Source: Zychaea mexicana
Taxonomy: Eukaryota; Mucoromycota; Mucoromycetes; Mucorales; Lichtheimiaceae
DNA: 64,000 bases
Reading direction: 5' to 3'
Assembly (NCBI RefSeq): GCF_025766255.1
Contig: NW_026516670.1
Span: 310,001 to 374,000, forward strand
Below the pieces are notes generated by a model, which was not told where the DNA came from, did no database searches, and saw only the letters and a list, made by a program, of their open reading frames with translations. A program made the translations under genes and the position numbers. Positions 12,801 to 25,633 of this stretch are shown here, piece by piece (positions within the stretch are counted from its first letter, which is position 1; the number at the start of each line of letters is the position of its first letter).

Positions 12801-14170
12801 CAATTTCCCTCGTCAAAAGTTAGAAACATTAAATACAAAGTATAACTCAATCTAGATACATAGAAGCCAAGTACTAGGCTCGCGAAGAATGTAAATCCTG
12901 CATTCGTTATTACATCATATCTTTTCTTTACTAATGACGAAAGGGAAGCACCCGGCAATAAAAACTATTAATGTGGCCTTACAAGCTCATTGATACTTAT
13001 ACTGTGGACCTTTCCGGCTACAGATATGTTCGTAATACCGCCTGCATGAGTAAGCCCAGTCTTCATTTTCTCCTTGTTGATGTAGTACAAGAAACAACTC
13101 GCTGTTGACACTTACCAAATGCAACTGATATGCACACAATGGGTAGCACTAATGAATGTATATCATCTGCTTCTTACACGAACACACATACATCATTCTA
13201 TATATGCGAAAAAAGAACACTAGCACAAAAGAAGAATAAACAGGCATTTTCTGTTCCTCCCACTGACAAGTCCAGCCCGTTCTTTTTTTCATTTTTATAC
13301 TAGTGATGCGCTAAACTTGACCAGCCGGTGACTATGTACATATAGGGGGAGAATAAAAGTGCGTCTAACAACCGGAAGCTGGCAAAAAGGGGATGGAGCT
13401 GGCAAGTAGTTGTTTTTTCCTCAATATAAATCTTACTGCACCAGCCAATTTTGTCATCCACTACTTATTATAAAGAAGAGAGTTATAAGTTTCGCTGTGT
13501 ACGCGCCATACACACGCATTATAGGGTTCTCTTTGCTATTTACCGCTAGAAGTACATATAGCAGTAGTCTCCATTCACATATAATGAGCCTTCAATGTAT
13601 ATTAACATTCGTACAGCGGTTATGGTAAATTCCTGTATCGCTATGTTACGACAGTAAACGTAATAAGAAACGTAATTCCGTACATCCCGGTGACAGAGCT
13701 ATTAAATGCGTTTACACCTTTTGTTAAGTGAGTCCCACAACATTACGGAATGCAGCACCACATTATTTCGTAAGGAGGCAACGCCATTGCTGCAAAGACA
13801 TGCATAATGTCAGCTTTTTAGTCGCGTAAAAAGCTCTACTGTTGTCATGACACTCATGTAAAGCCAGATTTCTTATGAAAAAGGGTGTTACAGTATTTCG
13901 AACCCCTTCAAAACAATCAAACATTGAGCCAACTTTTTGCCAACATAAAGAAAAGTATTCAGTTGCCACTAAAATAGATCAACACTCCTAAAGCGGTTCA
14001 GTAAAAGATACTAATGTGTATATTTTTTAAGAGAACAATAATATGTAATGCGTAATAAAAATTTGAAAAAAAAACTACTACAGTAGAAGGAAAAAGACGA
14101 ATAATGCTGTGGGAATGAGGAGAGTGAGGAGGAATGATTATAATGCTACGGGTTAATAAAAATATCATTA
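9896..14170. other. Long intergenic region without recognised genes
   Basis: About 4.3 kb of AT-rich sequence. Open frames are short, overlap on both strands and lack recognisable motifs or consistent splice sites. A divergent LINE 3' flank could extend into about 10.3 kb. I see no RNA gene. Confidence 0.5.
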
Positions 14171-15671
14171 CTAGTATTTGTTAATGTGCTTTGAAGATCC
14201 TGTCAATTCAGCTGACGTTGCGCTGTCAGTATCATCTTCTCTGGAAGTAGGATGAACAACAGGCAAGTCATGTTTCATGGATCGTTCATGGTGAGCAGTA
14301 GCGGTAGCATCACCATCAAATGTCATTTCACCGGTAATGTGATCAGTCGTTTGAAGGTTCTTGGCGCGTGTGTCAGTGTGACCATTCTTCTTGCTACCGC
14401 TTGTAGTGACCCAGTGGACAGTAATTACGTTGATCTAATAAGACAGTGTCACTTGTATTAGTAACTATGGTGGCGAATTGTGCATCATTACTTTGCTAAT
14501 AGATATTTAAATATAATTACCGTTACATCGACTGTGCACATGGTCAAGCATACCAAACCACGTTCATGACCCGATGTCAATACAACCACAAGCACATTGA
14601 GGAAGGAAATAAGCAAACATACAAGGGATGCCACAAGTGTCTTACGGGCCAATCGATACAGTTTGGTGCTCTTCCAGTCGGTTCGGGTATTCCTTCCAAC
14701 ATTCATCAGTGGATGCATAAACAGCCATGTAAGATATAAGTTGAAGATCTATAATCGTAGAATCCGCACGTGATGTTGTTAACACATTGCTTCTGGTACA
14801 TATACACTGCATAATATTGTCGGTTTTAAGCTTACAAAGTCATAGATCTAGCGAAGGTTATGAATTGGAAACAAGGCACAAGTTAGTACTAGTCGTTTAA
14901 AGCTGTGTATCATTACAGATCGATGATGATGAGCTTACCAAGAGTGGAATACTGGCAATTGGCTGCAAACCAATTGTACATGTGCCATCTTCTTCCAAGT
15001 AGATGTTTCGGAAGGTAACCATGAGGACAAAGATGATAATGTAGGGGCAAAGTAGAACAATGTGGAACTTGTACTGGCATGTCTTCATTCGGGTTGTCTT
15101 GACAGCAGTAACCATGTGTACACGTTCAATCAGCCTGTTTTAATTGCAAGAAACAGATCAATCAGTTGCCACTTGACGATGATTTATGTACTGTCATTGT
15201 ATGGTCATATTGATGGCGAATACATACCAAGCATAAATAGCAATTTTACTACCAGCATAGAAGACGTCGCAAGAAAGCATACCCAAAGTACAAGAAACGA
15301 TGTTATCTAGTAGTAACGAACAGGTTCATTTTAGTTTCTTCGCACAGTGAATGAGCTTCATCTTCATAGCTCTTCTTTTCAATGGCTTTTGTTCTTAACT
15401 TACGGTTGTTAGTAGAAACGACCATGATAGAAGTAACCGAGAAAGCCCAGGACAAAAAGTAAAGCATAATAACCAAAGCACGGCCATAGTTTAAAGATTT
15501 GAGCTTTTCGCCATCAGTCTTTACACCTAACGCGCATGCTAGCACGGTGATGCAAGCCAAAGAGATAATCTCGGAACCGATTTCAAGCGGATCAGGGTTG
15601 ATATCAGCGAAATCATAAGTGGGTTCTGCGGCAACGGCAGCAGCTGCAGTGGTGATAGTTGCTGTTGACAT
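14171..15671 (-). CDS. Seven-transmembrane GPCR-like membrane protein (344 aa)
   Basis: Five exons close in phase: 15671-15404, 15306-15228, 15134-14939, 14748-14521 and 14434-14171 (1035 nt). Seven hydrophobic helices are visible, including EIISLACITVLACALGV (TM1), ALVIMLYFLSWAFSVTSIMV (TM2), DVFYAGSKIAIYAWLIERVH (TM3), FHIVLLCPYIIIFVLMV (TM4), IPLLIFNLYLTWLFMHPL (TM5), TLVASLVCLLISFLNVLVV (TM6) and CTVDVTINVITVHWVT (TM7). The ERV triplet at the end of TM3 resembles the DRY/ERY box of class A receptors. A hydrophilic cytosolic tail of about 65 residues follows TM7. Ligand and partner cannot be read from sequence; receptor function is inference. The first ATG of the frame precedes TM1 by about 30 residues, giving a short extracellular N-terminus. 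Confidence 0.8.
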
Positions 15672-16612
15672 TCGAATTCAAATTTAGTAGAAAAGTGGTA
15701 TTAATGACTATAGTGTGGGATGATGCTTCTGAATAGAAAGGAAGAAAACTTGAGGTTTAACAAAAACAAATGGCAGGTTTTTAACATAAAGCGGCAAATT
15801 TAAGGGGATCCTCTTTTTGATAAATGGGCTTTGACAAGAAGTAGGCTTTTTTCTCTGCATCCATTCTTATGGGCTAAATCTTCCCCCAAATTTCCCAAAG
15901 TCGAGTGTGTTGATAACCTCTTTTTCCGGGAAACAGGAGCAGGTGTTAGTGTGTCTGGCTCGCTCCCTGATCTGCGAGTCTTAAATGCACACACGCGATG
16001 GGCATATGTGTTTGTGTGACACCATTTCATCTCTGAGTTAATAGACCATGTATAAGAGAAGAAGAAGAAGGAAAAAGCCAAGTACAAGTACAAGTACAAC
16101 AAGATTCCGGATGTCAATCCCTGCCTGTCAAGTAGGGTCGTTCCCTTGCTCTCTCTTTCCCTGTGCTGGGTCTCTTACACATTTGCCATTATGTTGCTTC
16201 AACTAGCATGGAAACAGGGGCATCAAGAACAACAACCAGTATAAAAGAGTCACGCAGTATGGAAACCACATTGGGACTGTCTGTGTGTACAGGATCCTTA
16301 ACGCCTTTGGGTTGGTTGTTGCATACTTGCAGGGAGTAGTATTTTGAAGAGAAACAAAGTGGATGTAGGATGTTTTTAGTTATACACGGAATAAATGCTG
16401 TTGTAAGAAGCAGATACGGTAGTGGGCTTTCTTTAGGTGGGTTCAAGGAGGTAGGATGTGAGTAAGTGTGTGTGTGTGTGTGTATAATATGTTGTAATAT
16501 GTGCGGATAGTGTGCTTTATGCCAGTGTGTGTGGGGGATAAGAGAAAAGAGACAAGAGAGTGTGTGCGGATAGAGCAAGAAGCTTGCTATTGTTTTTTCT
16601 TTGTCCACAAGA
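15672..16612. other. Intergenic region with a (GT)n microsatellite
   Basis: Separates the membrane protein start from the Sec66 end; both genes are on minus. It holds a GT dinucleotide run at about 16467-16483. Open frames here are low-complexity and unsupported. The receptor-like gene's promoter should lie just above 15672. Confidence 0.5.
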
Positions 16613-17394
16613 CTATTTCTTGCCACCCTTCTTACTCTTCGAAGAACCACCATTCTTGTTCTTTTGCTGTTGCTCCTCCTCTTCCATCTTGAGCAAATCC
16701 TTTTCAGCCTGCTTGGCTTCTTCGAGTCTCCTTTCCTGTTCGCGTTCTTCAGCAATCTTCAGCTCCTTTTCCTGCATGATTTTACGCTTTTCCTCAGCCT
16801 CTTTCATGGTCTTCATTTCTGCTTGCAACACCTTTTGCTTTTCATGCTCCAGCATTTGTGCCGCAGTCGAAAATATCGTTTGTCCCCAATTCTGTTTGTA
16901 CGTGTTGGCTTCCTGACTCACTTCTTGCAGCTCCATCATGGTTTGTTGTTCGGCTACTGAGAAATCCCGCCACAAGTCATCCCCAATGCTGCCCATTCTC
17001 ATCAGTTGTTGCAAGGCTGGCTTTTCTTGCTGTATTTGCACCAATCGACGTACAGCTTCCATGGCTCGTCGTAAAAGTGCCGCGCGTAAGTGCTGTTCAG
17101 GTACAGGCTTTTCGGTATTTAGCAGTGCAATGTATTGTTCTTTTTCGCGATTTTCAGAGAACCAAGGTTCAACTGATTGAAAACCTTTGTATACACGCAA
17201 CAATAATTGTGATGTAATAGTGAGTGACAACCTGCTTTTTTTCTCAAGGAATCGCTTTACACCCTTCTCCTTTTGAAAGATTGCAATCCTAAAATAGGTT
17301 TGTTACCTGTGACCCGACGGTAAACGAAGGAGAAGACGCTCATGGCGGCAATGCAGCCGCCGAGATAGAGGGCTGGCAGAGCCAATGAATTCAT
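16613..17394 (-). CDS. SEC66: Sec66/Sec71-like subunit of the ER translocon, frame break at about 17.25 kb
   Basis: Sec66 belongs to the Sec62/63 complex that drives post-translational protein import into the ER. The N-terminal part starts at ATG 17394 (MNSLALPALYLGG), has one membrane segment and ends TGNKPILGLQSF, as in the family. The second part carries EPWFSENREKEQYIALL, GSIGDDLWRDFSVAEQQ and NWGQTIF, all strong Sec66 signatures, then a long K/E/Q-rich cytosolic coiled coil ending at 16613. The parts are in different frames. A donor GTGTAAAG exists at about 17259, but the conserved acceptors downstream (before EPWF) are out of phase with it. Either an unusual or very short intron, or a sequence error or frameshift, sits between 17170 and 17260. 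Confidence 0.85.
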
Positions 17395-19163
17395 AATCGC
17401 GTTTTGGGTTAAAGAACTAAAAAGGTGTGTCCACCTCTGTTGGTTTGCTGTGGTATTATTCGATTGGTTCACTTCAGGTCCCGAAGCAAATGTGCGTGTG
17501 CGCTGTTGAGCTGATGACACATGCCAGAATTCTTTATGCGAGAAATTTAGCACCGTTGCCTATGTTTTCAATAAACAATACAACTAAGCAGCACTAAGCC
17601 TCGAGTTTCAATTTACACCATGTACACAACTTTCTTTGAGTAAAAATGTACGTTTTCGCGTAGCGAAACTATATCAATGATGTCTGCCTTTTGACATCCG
17701 CGCTAAAAGTACGAGTTTCACGTGGACGAAACATCAGATACGTCAAAGAGGCAACAAGTGATCCAGGGCACAACTAAGTGATTGATCGTTTCAGCACAAC
17801 AGCAGTGTCACCTTAAGTATTATCTGCAGCAGCACAACGCAGGGCTTTGGACAACACCAACAAGAACAACATATTGATATCATTAGTATTGCTACTCACA
17901 AAATCGAATTGTATATAAATAAAGAGAAAGAACAACAATGGAAGGGAGGCTAAAACTGGCTCATCATTTAAGCAGTACCGCCGTTAGCTCTCAGTAGGGA
18001 ACGTCATTGTTCTGTAAAAACCCTTAGTATGCAACTGACCAGTGTGGTGCCTGTCTTACTGCCCTCGATTAAATTCTTCAATGTTTGATATCTAGCTAAA
18101 CATAGAAAAATTTCTGCTGCTGCTGTGTATGACTCGTAACTCTGTATTAAGTCTATATCGCGGCCTGTATCGAGCCTACTATGTAGCAAAGAAAACGATT
18201 AGTGAAACGGAAGAGTAGAATATCGTAACATGCTTGCAGTCTCCTCATTGACCACAACATCAGCTGAGTTGGCGTCACTGAGTTCTTCAGTGATTAACTC
18301 AGGGCAGCGAACGAACCTTTGCTTTTAAAACCCTCACAGTCGTGTTATGTCTCTCAGTGCTTCTGCAATGTTAATGGTTTTCTATAGTAGACCTTCTGTG
18401 ACACCCTTAAAATGAAGAACAGTGCGAAGAAGATGGCAGGGGTAAATGAAGCATTCATTTTCATAAAAGGCATACATTTCGTTAGTATCTACTCACATAC
18501 TAGTAGTAGGACTAGTACGGTTGACGCTATGTTGGTAATATGGCAGAGACTATTGAATAACGTTAGGTTGTTTAATAGTGCTCGTTGATAACGATGAAGT
18601 AGTTTGTACTGATGCGTTTCTTCATGCTGCATCCCACAGCGGAAAAAAGCAATTTATGTGTAGAGGAACGACGTGGTTGAACTTCTACTTGAAAAGTGCG
18701 TAAAGTAGATGCTTACCACTTCTGTGCAATGTCGAAATTTTGAGTATTCACGCTTAGATCTAAACGAATAATTGATTGGGATACCTCTACTACAGATAGC
18801 CTTTGCTACGGATGGACTTTCCTGTTTGCCTTCTCAACAGAGATGTTCTATTTTCCTTTTGAGGAGCAAAAAGATATTCTGTGAATATAGCAATGTACAA
18901 TAACCCTTTTTCTGCTCTTGCGATGAGCTAGTAGCTCGCTTTGCCCTAACTGCTGTCATCACTTTCTATAGTTCATGAAAGGGTAGTAATGGTAGAAGAA
19001 GTTGGAAGCGAGAGCAACAACCTTCTGATCGCTCTATAAAGTATTCGGTCATTAAAAAATATGCATGAAGCCGAAAGTAGCTTTGTGTTCCACACTCACA
19101 CACACACACCAACTTGGCAAAGTAGTCTCCTTTCTTTCCATACTATTCTTTTTCTTTTTGACA
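17395..19163. other. Intergenic region between divergent Sec66 and WC-1-like genes
   Basis: About 1.8 kb. Genes on both sides point away, so it carries both promoters. A short inverted repeat CGTTTTCGCGTAGCGAAAC at about 17650 and CTTTCAAG/light-responsive-like elements cannot be assigned with confidence. No gene or RNA was seen. Confidence 0.45.
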
Positions 19164-21984
19164 ATGGAGCCTTTATTCAATGGTGCACCCTTTAATCCAC
19201 AGCGCTATGGAAGTAACAATATTCCACAGCCTGCAGATCGCTTATACTCTTACAGCGGATACACCGCTGGTCTCATGACTAGTAATCAAGCAGGTCCGTC
19301 GGGACCCTCCGCTGTCATGTCGCTTAAACAACACCACCAGCCTCAACATTCAATCCCACCTGCACAACCTCCTCTTCCAGCGAATTCTGGAATAATGGCA
19401 GCATCAGTGTCATCAGCAGCGCCAACTTCCGCTGGAACGAGTATAGGGGAACGTTATTCTGGAATGTATGCTTCTACGGGATTTGACATTCTGTCCGTCC
19501 TGTCACGCGTTGTCAATAGGTAATAAATCTTTTATAGTACGTAATGAAGTGGGGATATGATGGCAAGGAGCTTGCTGCTGCTGTATTTTCTTCCTCTCTC
19601 TCTCTTGTCTCTTCCACTGAGAAAAAGAAAAGGATGAAGATAACCCAATTTTAAAACAATTACTCGATCCACTGATGTCTTCCCGCTTGCACATTCACTC
19701 TATAACCAAAAATACAGACCAAACCCCCAGATCAATTTGGGGCCTGTCGATCTATCCAGCTCCATAGTTGTAGTGGATGCACGACAGTATGACTTTCCTA
19801 TTATATATGCATCTCCTATGTTTGAGCGTCTCACAGGCTACGCTCCCTATGAAGTCATTGGCCGCAACTGCAGGTTTTTACAAGCGCCAGATGGTTGTGT
19901 CGCAATGGGATCCAGACGACGGTACACGGACAACAGCACAGTCTGTCACATCAAAACACATTTGGTTCAGGGCAAAGAATCACAAGCCAGCATTATTAAC
20001 TATAAAAAGTCGGGCCAGGTGAATACTTTTTTTTTCGAGATCAACAACACGAACTCTTTGGTTTCAAATAGTAATTTTTCTGTCCTATTCCAGCCATTTG
20101 TCAACCTTTTGACAGTAATTCCAGTATCTTACGAAGCAGAAGAGGAAATTGACTATTTTGTCGGGTTGCAGGTTGATCTTGTAGAACAACCGAATTTGAT
20201 CATTCAAAGCATGAAGGGTAGATAAGGTATTTTTTTTGTACTGCTGGAGCGTAGGGCAGAACGACAATAATGCTAGAAGTTGTTTCTTGTTTCTCTGTCA
20301 TGCTATAATTTTGCCTATGCTCCGGATGGACCAGCTTTAGCTAATTTAGCATGTATGTATTCCTTTAGATGCCACCTATACAGTCAACTATAGGAACGTA
20401 ATGATTCCACCGTATATACCACTATCATCATCAAGTAAGTAAAGAAGAGTTCCTTGTTTGTTGATGTTGCTGTCCTTCATGCATGGTGTTACCCGCAAAT
20501 TGGGGGCTACAGGGCCTAACCGGGACGTCACTTTTCTTACTTGAACACAAACAAACATTAGATGCACAAGCACAACAAGATGGCCAACAAGTTGTGCCTG
20601 CACAAGAATGGACGAGACCGCCATCACCAAAACCGGCTTCTAGTCCACCTCCAGTGACAGAGGCTGCTGAAGAACCTGTGGATATCGAACAGCTGATTGC
20701 GGAAGCCAGTCGAGATAATGGCAAATACAAACGATGCTGGGAAGAACTGCTTTTGGAAGAAAGCCCCGACTTCATGCACGTATTGACGATCAAGGGGATT
20801 TTTCTTTACTGTTCTGATTCAATACGTAGCATACTTGGCTACGAGCCAAACGAGCTGGAGGGTAAATCGATCAGCACAGTGTGCCATCCGTCAGACATGA
20901 CGACTGTCTTACGCGAGCTGAAGCAATCATCCAACGGACCAAGCGAGCGGGTCTACCTCATCTACCGGATACGACAAAAAAACGGCAATTATATGTGGAT
21001 TAAATGCGTGGGACGGTTACACAACGAGGACGGACGGGGGCGGAAGTATATCGTTCTTTCAGGGCGAGAGAGACCAGTATATCAGTTGACGACACATGCT
21101 GCTTCTCTTGGACGCAAGATACAAGGAGGTTCGGGATCAGCATCGTCACCATCATCGAGCGATAACAGGAGTGCAGATGATCATGAAGTGTGGTGCAAGT
21201 TGAGCACAGACGGTCTGTTGCTCTACGCGAGCTGGTCCTGCGCCAACATTCTAGGATATCCTCCAAAAGAAATCACTGGTCATTCCATGTATCAGTTTCT
21301 CAAGAGTAATCGCACAACCGATTTAACTCGAACATTGGCTGAAACCAAAGAAGGGAAAATCGTTCACCTTCAGCACACACTTCTTAATAGTGCTGGTATC
21401 GAGATATCCGTCGCTTCCACGTTTTATCCCGACGGATCAACAACGTGTTTTTCGGAGGATCCAGGCTTTGTTTTAATGCATATCAGGATGGCAGCCGATA
21501 CCCAACCGGATCAAGAACCAATGTTGATATCTCTCGATCTCGATGTCAAGAAAAAGGACAGATCAAATAATAATACAGACAGCAACAGTAGTAGCAACAA
21601 CAGTATTGACGGATCACAACAACAACAATCCACCGTTGAACCAGAAAAGATGATAAAGGAACTTGACATTAAGCACGAGACAAACTGGCAATACGAATTA
21701 CATCAGCTGCGAATAAGTAACAATAAGCTTAGAGAGAGCTTGAATGAGGCCTTAAAGAAACAGAAAGAGGTAAAAGTAGCACCATGGGCAGTTCTTTGTT
21801 ATAATATATCCATATTTTATACCAAACATTCTATCTCTAGGTATCGAGAACGCCAGTAGATGCCATTTGTCAAGGCTGCTTACGGAGGCTGGGAGGATAC
21901 CAAGAATTTATCGAGTGTAGATCACAGGATCAACCTTTGCTCTGTAACACTTGTATTCTGCGACGTTCGTCAGATGGCGTGTAG
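19164..21984 (+). CDS. White-collar-1-like LOV/PAS photoreceptor transcription factor (732 aa)
   Basis: Six exons close in phase: 19164-19519, 19718-20018, 20094-20217, 20369-20434, 20562-21769 and 21841-21984 (2199 nt). Order: a proline/glutamine/serine-rich N-terminus; a LOV domain (about 125-265) with GRNCRFLQ, whose Cys170 is the residue that bonds flavin under blue light; a second PAS (about 350-465) with SIRSILGYEPNELEG; a third PAS (about 505-615); a short coiled coil; and a C-terminal zinc finger. WC-1 proteins dimerise with WC-2 on light-regulated promoters. The finger is CQGC (695-698) then CNTC (720-723), spaced by 21 residues and lacking the usual WRRGP core, so DNA binding may be altered. 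Mucorales have several WC-1 paralogues (madA/wcoA/wcoB type); which one this is cannot be decided here. Confidence 0.9.
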
Positions 21985-22146
21985 TATATCATCGGTTTTA
22001 AAACAATCGCAATAAAATAATGATAGTATAAAGCATGAAAATGCCCTTCCATGATCAGGGCTGCTACGGGGTAAAATAAGGAGTCCGACACATATAAAAT
22101 GCTACGCTCCGCCTGCGATTTGGCCCTCTTTACCCATTGAACCATC

Positions 22147-23600
22147 ATGTCCATCGGCGTACGTATACACATATAAACGCATCCATCCATCCATCCATAT
22201 GCTCCCGAACAGAGAAAAAGAATGCTAATCCAATTGCCCTAATTCTAACAGACAATCCAGTCGTACCCTGATAACCCCCGTGTTGCTAAGGCCCAGATTG
22301 CCGTAAGTTACATGTTGATGCATCTGACACCTCAGCAAAAAGAAAAGCTCAATTCTGAATCGTCTATTTTATGTAGGCTGCCTACAGCGGTGTCTCTGTT
22401 AACGTCGAAGGCTTCGACTTTGCCAAAGACAAGACTCCCGAATTCTTGGCCAAGTTCCCCTTGGGCAAGATTCCTGCCTTCTCCAGCGACAAGGTTGATT
22501 TGTTTGAATCCACTGCTATCGCTTACTATGGTAATTTGAAAGCACGCGCGGTTTTTTTCTCATTAGAAATCAGAAAGCTAACGTGTTGTTGTTGTTAATT
22601 AGCTGCTGCCCAGCAGGAGAACTCCCCTCTTTTGGGCTCGAACGCTGTCGAAAAGGCCTTGATCCTCCAGTGGATCCTTTTCTCTGAGAACGAAATCAGC
22701 AACAACCTCGGCACCTGGGTCTACCCCTTGTTGGGCTTCGTGCCCTATATGAAGCCCAGCGTTGATGCTGGTACTGAAAAGGTCAAGCGTGCCTTGGGTG
22801 CCTTGGACAAGATTCTTTTGACCAAGACCTACCTTGTCGGTGACGAAGTCACCTTTGCCGATATTGCCGTTGTGACCTCGTTGGTCCTCGGTTATAAGAC
22901 TGTTTTTGACAAGGCTTTCCGTTCCGAGTTCAAGAACGTCACCCGTTACTTCAACACCATTGTTGCCAAGAAGCACTTCAAGGCCGCTTTGGGTGAGGTT
23001 GCCTTGTGCGAGACTCCCTTGAAGTACACTCCTCCCAAGAAGGAAAAGAAGGAAAAGAAGGAAGAGCCCAAGAAGAAGGAGCAACCCAAGAAGGAAGCCG
23101 CCGCCGCTGAGGAGGCTCCCAAGCCTGCTCCCAAGCCCAAGTCTGCTTTGGACTTGTTGCCTCCCTCCAACTTCAAGTTGGACGACTGGAAGCGTCAATA
23201 CTCTAACAACGACACCAAGGACGTCATGCCTTGGTTCTGGGAGAACTTTGATTCCGAAGGTTTCTCCATCTGGCGCGTCGACTACAAGTACAACGACGAA
23301 TTGACCCAGGTCTTCATGTCCAACAACTTGATTGGCGGTTTCTTCGCCCGTCTGGAGCGTGCCCACAAGTACGCTTTCGCCTCGATGCTCGTCCGTGGTA
23401 CCAACAACAACAACAGCATCTCTGGCTACTTTGTCATCCGTGGCCAGGAAGTGCCCTTCGAAATCTACGATGCTGCTGACTACGACTCGTACACCTTCAC
23501 CAAGATCGAGCCTTCGCAGTACGAGGAGAAGAAGGATGAAATCTTCAAGTACATGGCTTGGGAACTCGATGACTGCGCCGACGGCAAGGTCTTCAAATAA
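22147..23600 (+). CDS. Translation elongation factor eEF1B gamma (404 aa)
   Basis: Four exons close in phase: 22147-22158 (only 12 nt, MSIG), 22252-22302, 22377-22530 and 22603-23600. The N-terminal half is a glutathione-S-transferase fold (SYPDNPRVAKAQIA, LFESTAIAYY, LVGDEVTFADIAV). A lysine/proline/alanine-rich hinge (about 205-245) follows, then the eEF1G C-terminal domain (FKLDDWKRQYSN, DVMPWFWENFD, GFSIWRVDYKYNDE, AWELDDCADGKVFK). It anchors the eEF1B guanine-exchange complex that recharges eEF1A with GTP. Codons are strongly biased to C/G-ending forms, as expected of a highly expressed gene and unlike its neighbours. AATAAA-like signals lie at about 23647-23663. It starts only about 160 bp after the WC-1-like stop. 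Confidence 0.95.
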
Positions 23601-25633
23601 ACACATCGCGTTATCTCCCGACCCTACTCGCAATCTCTCTCGTCAACAAATAAAAACAATAAAGTCATTTGTACAAAGTTCTTATATCAATTCCCCAATC
23701 TTGGTTTTGACCGTACAAAGAATGGATGGTGATGATATGTTCGGGATATCTATTGGGCAACTCTGGTATAAAGGGATGGGGTTCATTGTAGATTCCAGCA
23801 AAACCAGTTTGTTCCTGCTTCAAGGTATATAGGTTGTCAATAGTGTCTAACCCTGTATGCATCGTAGATACTGTAAACTTTATGACGGCTAGCCTAGTGA
23901 AATATGAGGACTCAAAGATTGATGCATAGTGGCGTACTCTGCATCAACAAATGATTGTGCGTGTCTATATACAATATCGTTAGCAATTGTTTTAAAAGCA
24001 CATATGTCATAAGGTATCTGAATTTTCTACGGTGTGTGAACCCGCTTAAAAGTACCACTTCATCATCATAAAGCGAACTTGTTTATGGTTGCAACTGCTG
24101 CCAGTCGCGTCATTTGACTTCCTGGGATAAACATTAACGGCAAACACCAGATGTCAAGACGACCCAAAAGCATGTTCTTATCGAACAGTAAGTTGTAGTT
24201 AGTGTCCTTTTCATGTACTATAGTGAAATATACAACGCATAGAAATTCCAAAAAAAAGAAGCACTATCATGAGCGAATCAAAATGTTTCTTTTCCTATTA
24301 CTGATTGTAGTGGGAGACAATGCATGAGGTCCTGTTTAGTCTGCTTTCTGCTGCAATCTCTGAACACTTTTACTGCTAACTTTCTACCTTTTGTCAATCT
24401 TGAATTCAAGACTCGTCTTGGAAACTATGCTTATCTTGTAAACATAAGTTACACTGTCTTATCATTACACTAACTTCTGCAAGATAATCCCATCATTTGA
24501 TAGGAAGACTGGTATTAACATCTTCTCTTACTTATTACCATGAGCACATACGGCAGCTGCCGCACAAGGGTCCATGCTGTACCGACTGCCATCATTGCGA
24601 CGACACACGAGAAAACCATGTATTTTTGGTAGTCGCACCAGGAAGCTCGTGGTGTAGCTACCCACTACATTGATGAAGCGTCGCTGCATGTCGTTATTAT
24701 TGGTTTAGTATCATCAAATCTTCTAAATTGCTCTTTTTTTGTAAGGTTTTGGTACATTATTAGCATGTATAGTAAAACAATGAGTATCTCTTTCTGAAAT
24801 TGCTAAAACGGTTGTTTATGTGCTGAGCATCTAGAGCCACTCCACAAATACACCAATCTAATATAGTAATATTACTGTGTACTTGACTCGTTAAATAAGG
24901 AAATTGGCGACATAAATATAGGATCAATTGAATCATGCCAGATTCTTCGTCGCATGGATACTAGTGGAGCTCACGATTGCTACTTGAGCGCTTTATGCTG
25001 TATGTGATATGGATATGACCATGTTTTCGCCGACATCCTCGTTAAACGCATTGGCTTCCTAACTAGTGTAGATTCGTAAGAAGCAAGCAATAAGCGAGAG
25101 AGCCAATGACCTTTGGGTCTCATCAAAGATGAATCAAGAGTAAGTGTCAAATGTAGTGCGAGAAATTGTGTGGGTGGCACAAGCATAAAAAGTTATATGG
25201 TGTACGACAGAATTGACAGCTTTTCTATTTTTACAGTAGGGTTTATAATAATAATAGTAGAAATTTTTCCTGGTGTCGCATCTTCAATTAACCATTTTTA
25301 CCAAACGGGGACAAGAACTGTAGCACTTGAAGGTCGTGACGCCAAATGAAAAGGTTCTATCTTTTGAGATTTTTATTGGTGGCGGTAAAAACAGAGCTAC
25401 AAGGGGGGAAGAGGAGATATGCTTTTTTATGATAGTGACAGTGGTAGTAGAAGTAGTAGTAGTGAATGTACAAATAGTGTCTGTTCATGCTTTCGTATAT
25501 ACATTTTGTTAAAAAAGAGGGGAATGTTTAAAAGAAGTGTGTATGTGAGTTGCAAAAACGGGAAAGAAGAAGAGGAAGAAGAGGAGGAGGAGAATGAAAA
25601 TAAATAATAGAAAAAGGCAATAATAAAGATATT
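23601..25633. other. Intergenic region between convergent genes
   Basis: Holds the 3' ends of eEF1B-gamma (plus) and the secreted-protein gene (minus). About 2 kb with no supported gene. A minus-strand patch at 24.54-24.69 kb reads open for about 50 codons but shows no motif or splice context. Confidence 0.45.

Noticed and set aside
16189..16755. 188-codon minus-strand frame overlapping the Sec66 end
   Set aside because: Composed of antisense or out-of-frame K/E-rich coiled coil and a GT microsatellite.
22599..23633. Long minus-strand open frame (344 codons) opposite eEF1B-gamma
   Set aside because: It is the antisense shadow of a strongly codon-biased gene; its composition (V/L/G runs) reflects the sense codons and shows no motif.
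24541..24690. Short open minus-strand patch
   Set aside because: About 50 codons with no motif, no start context and no matching splice partner.
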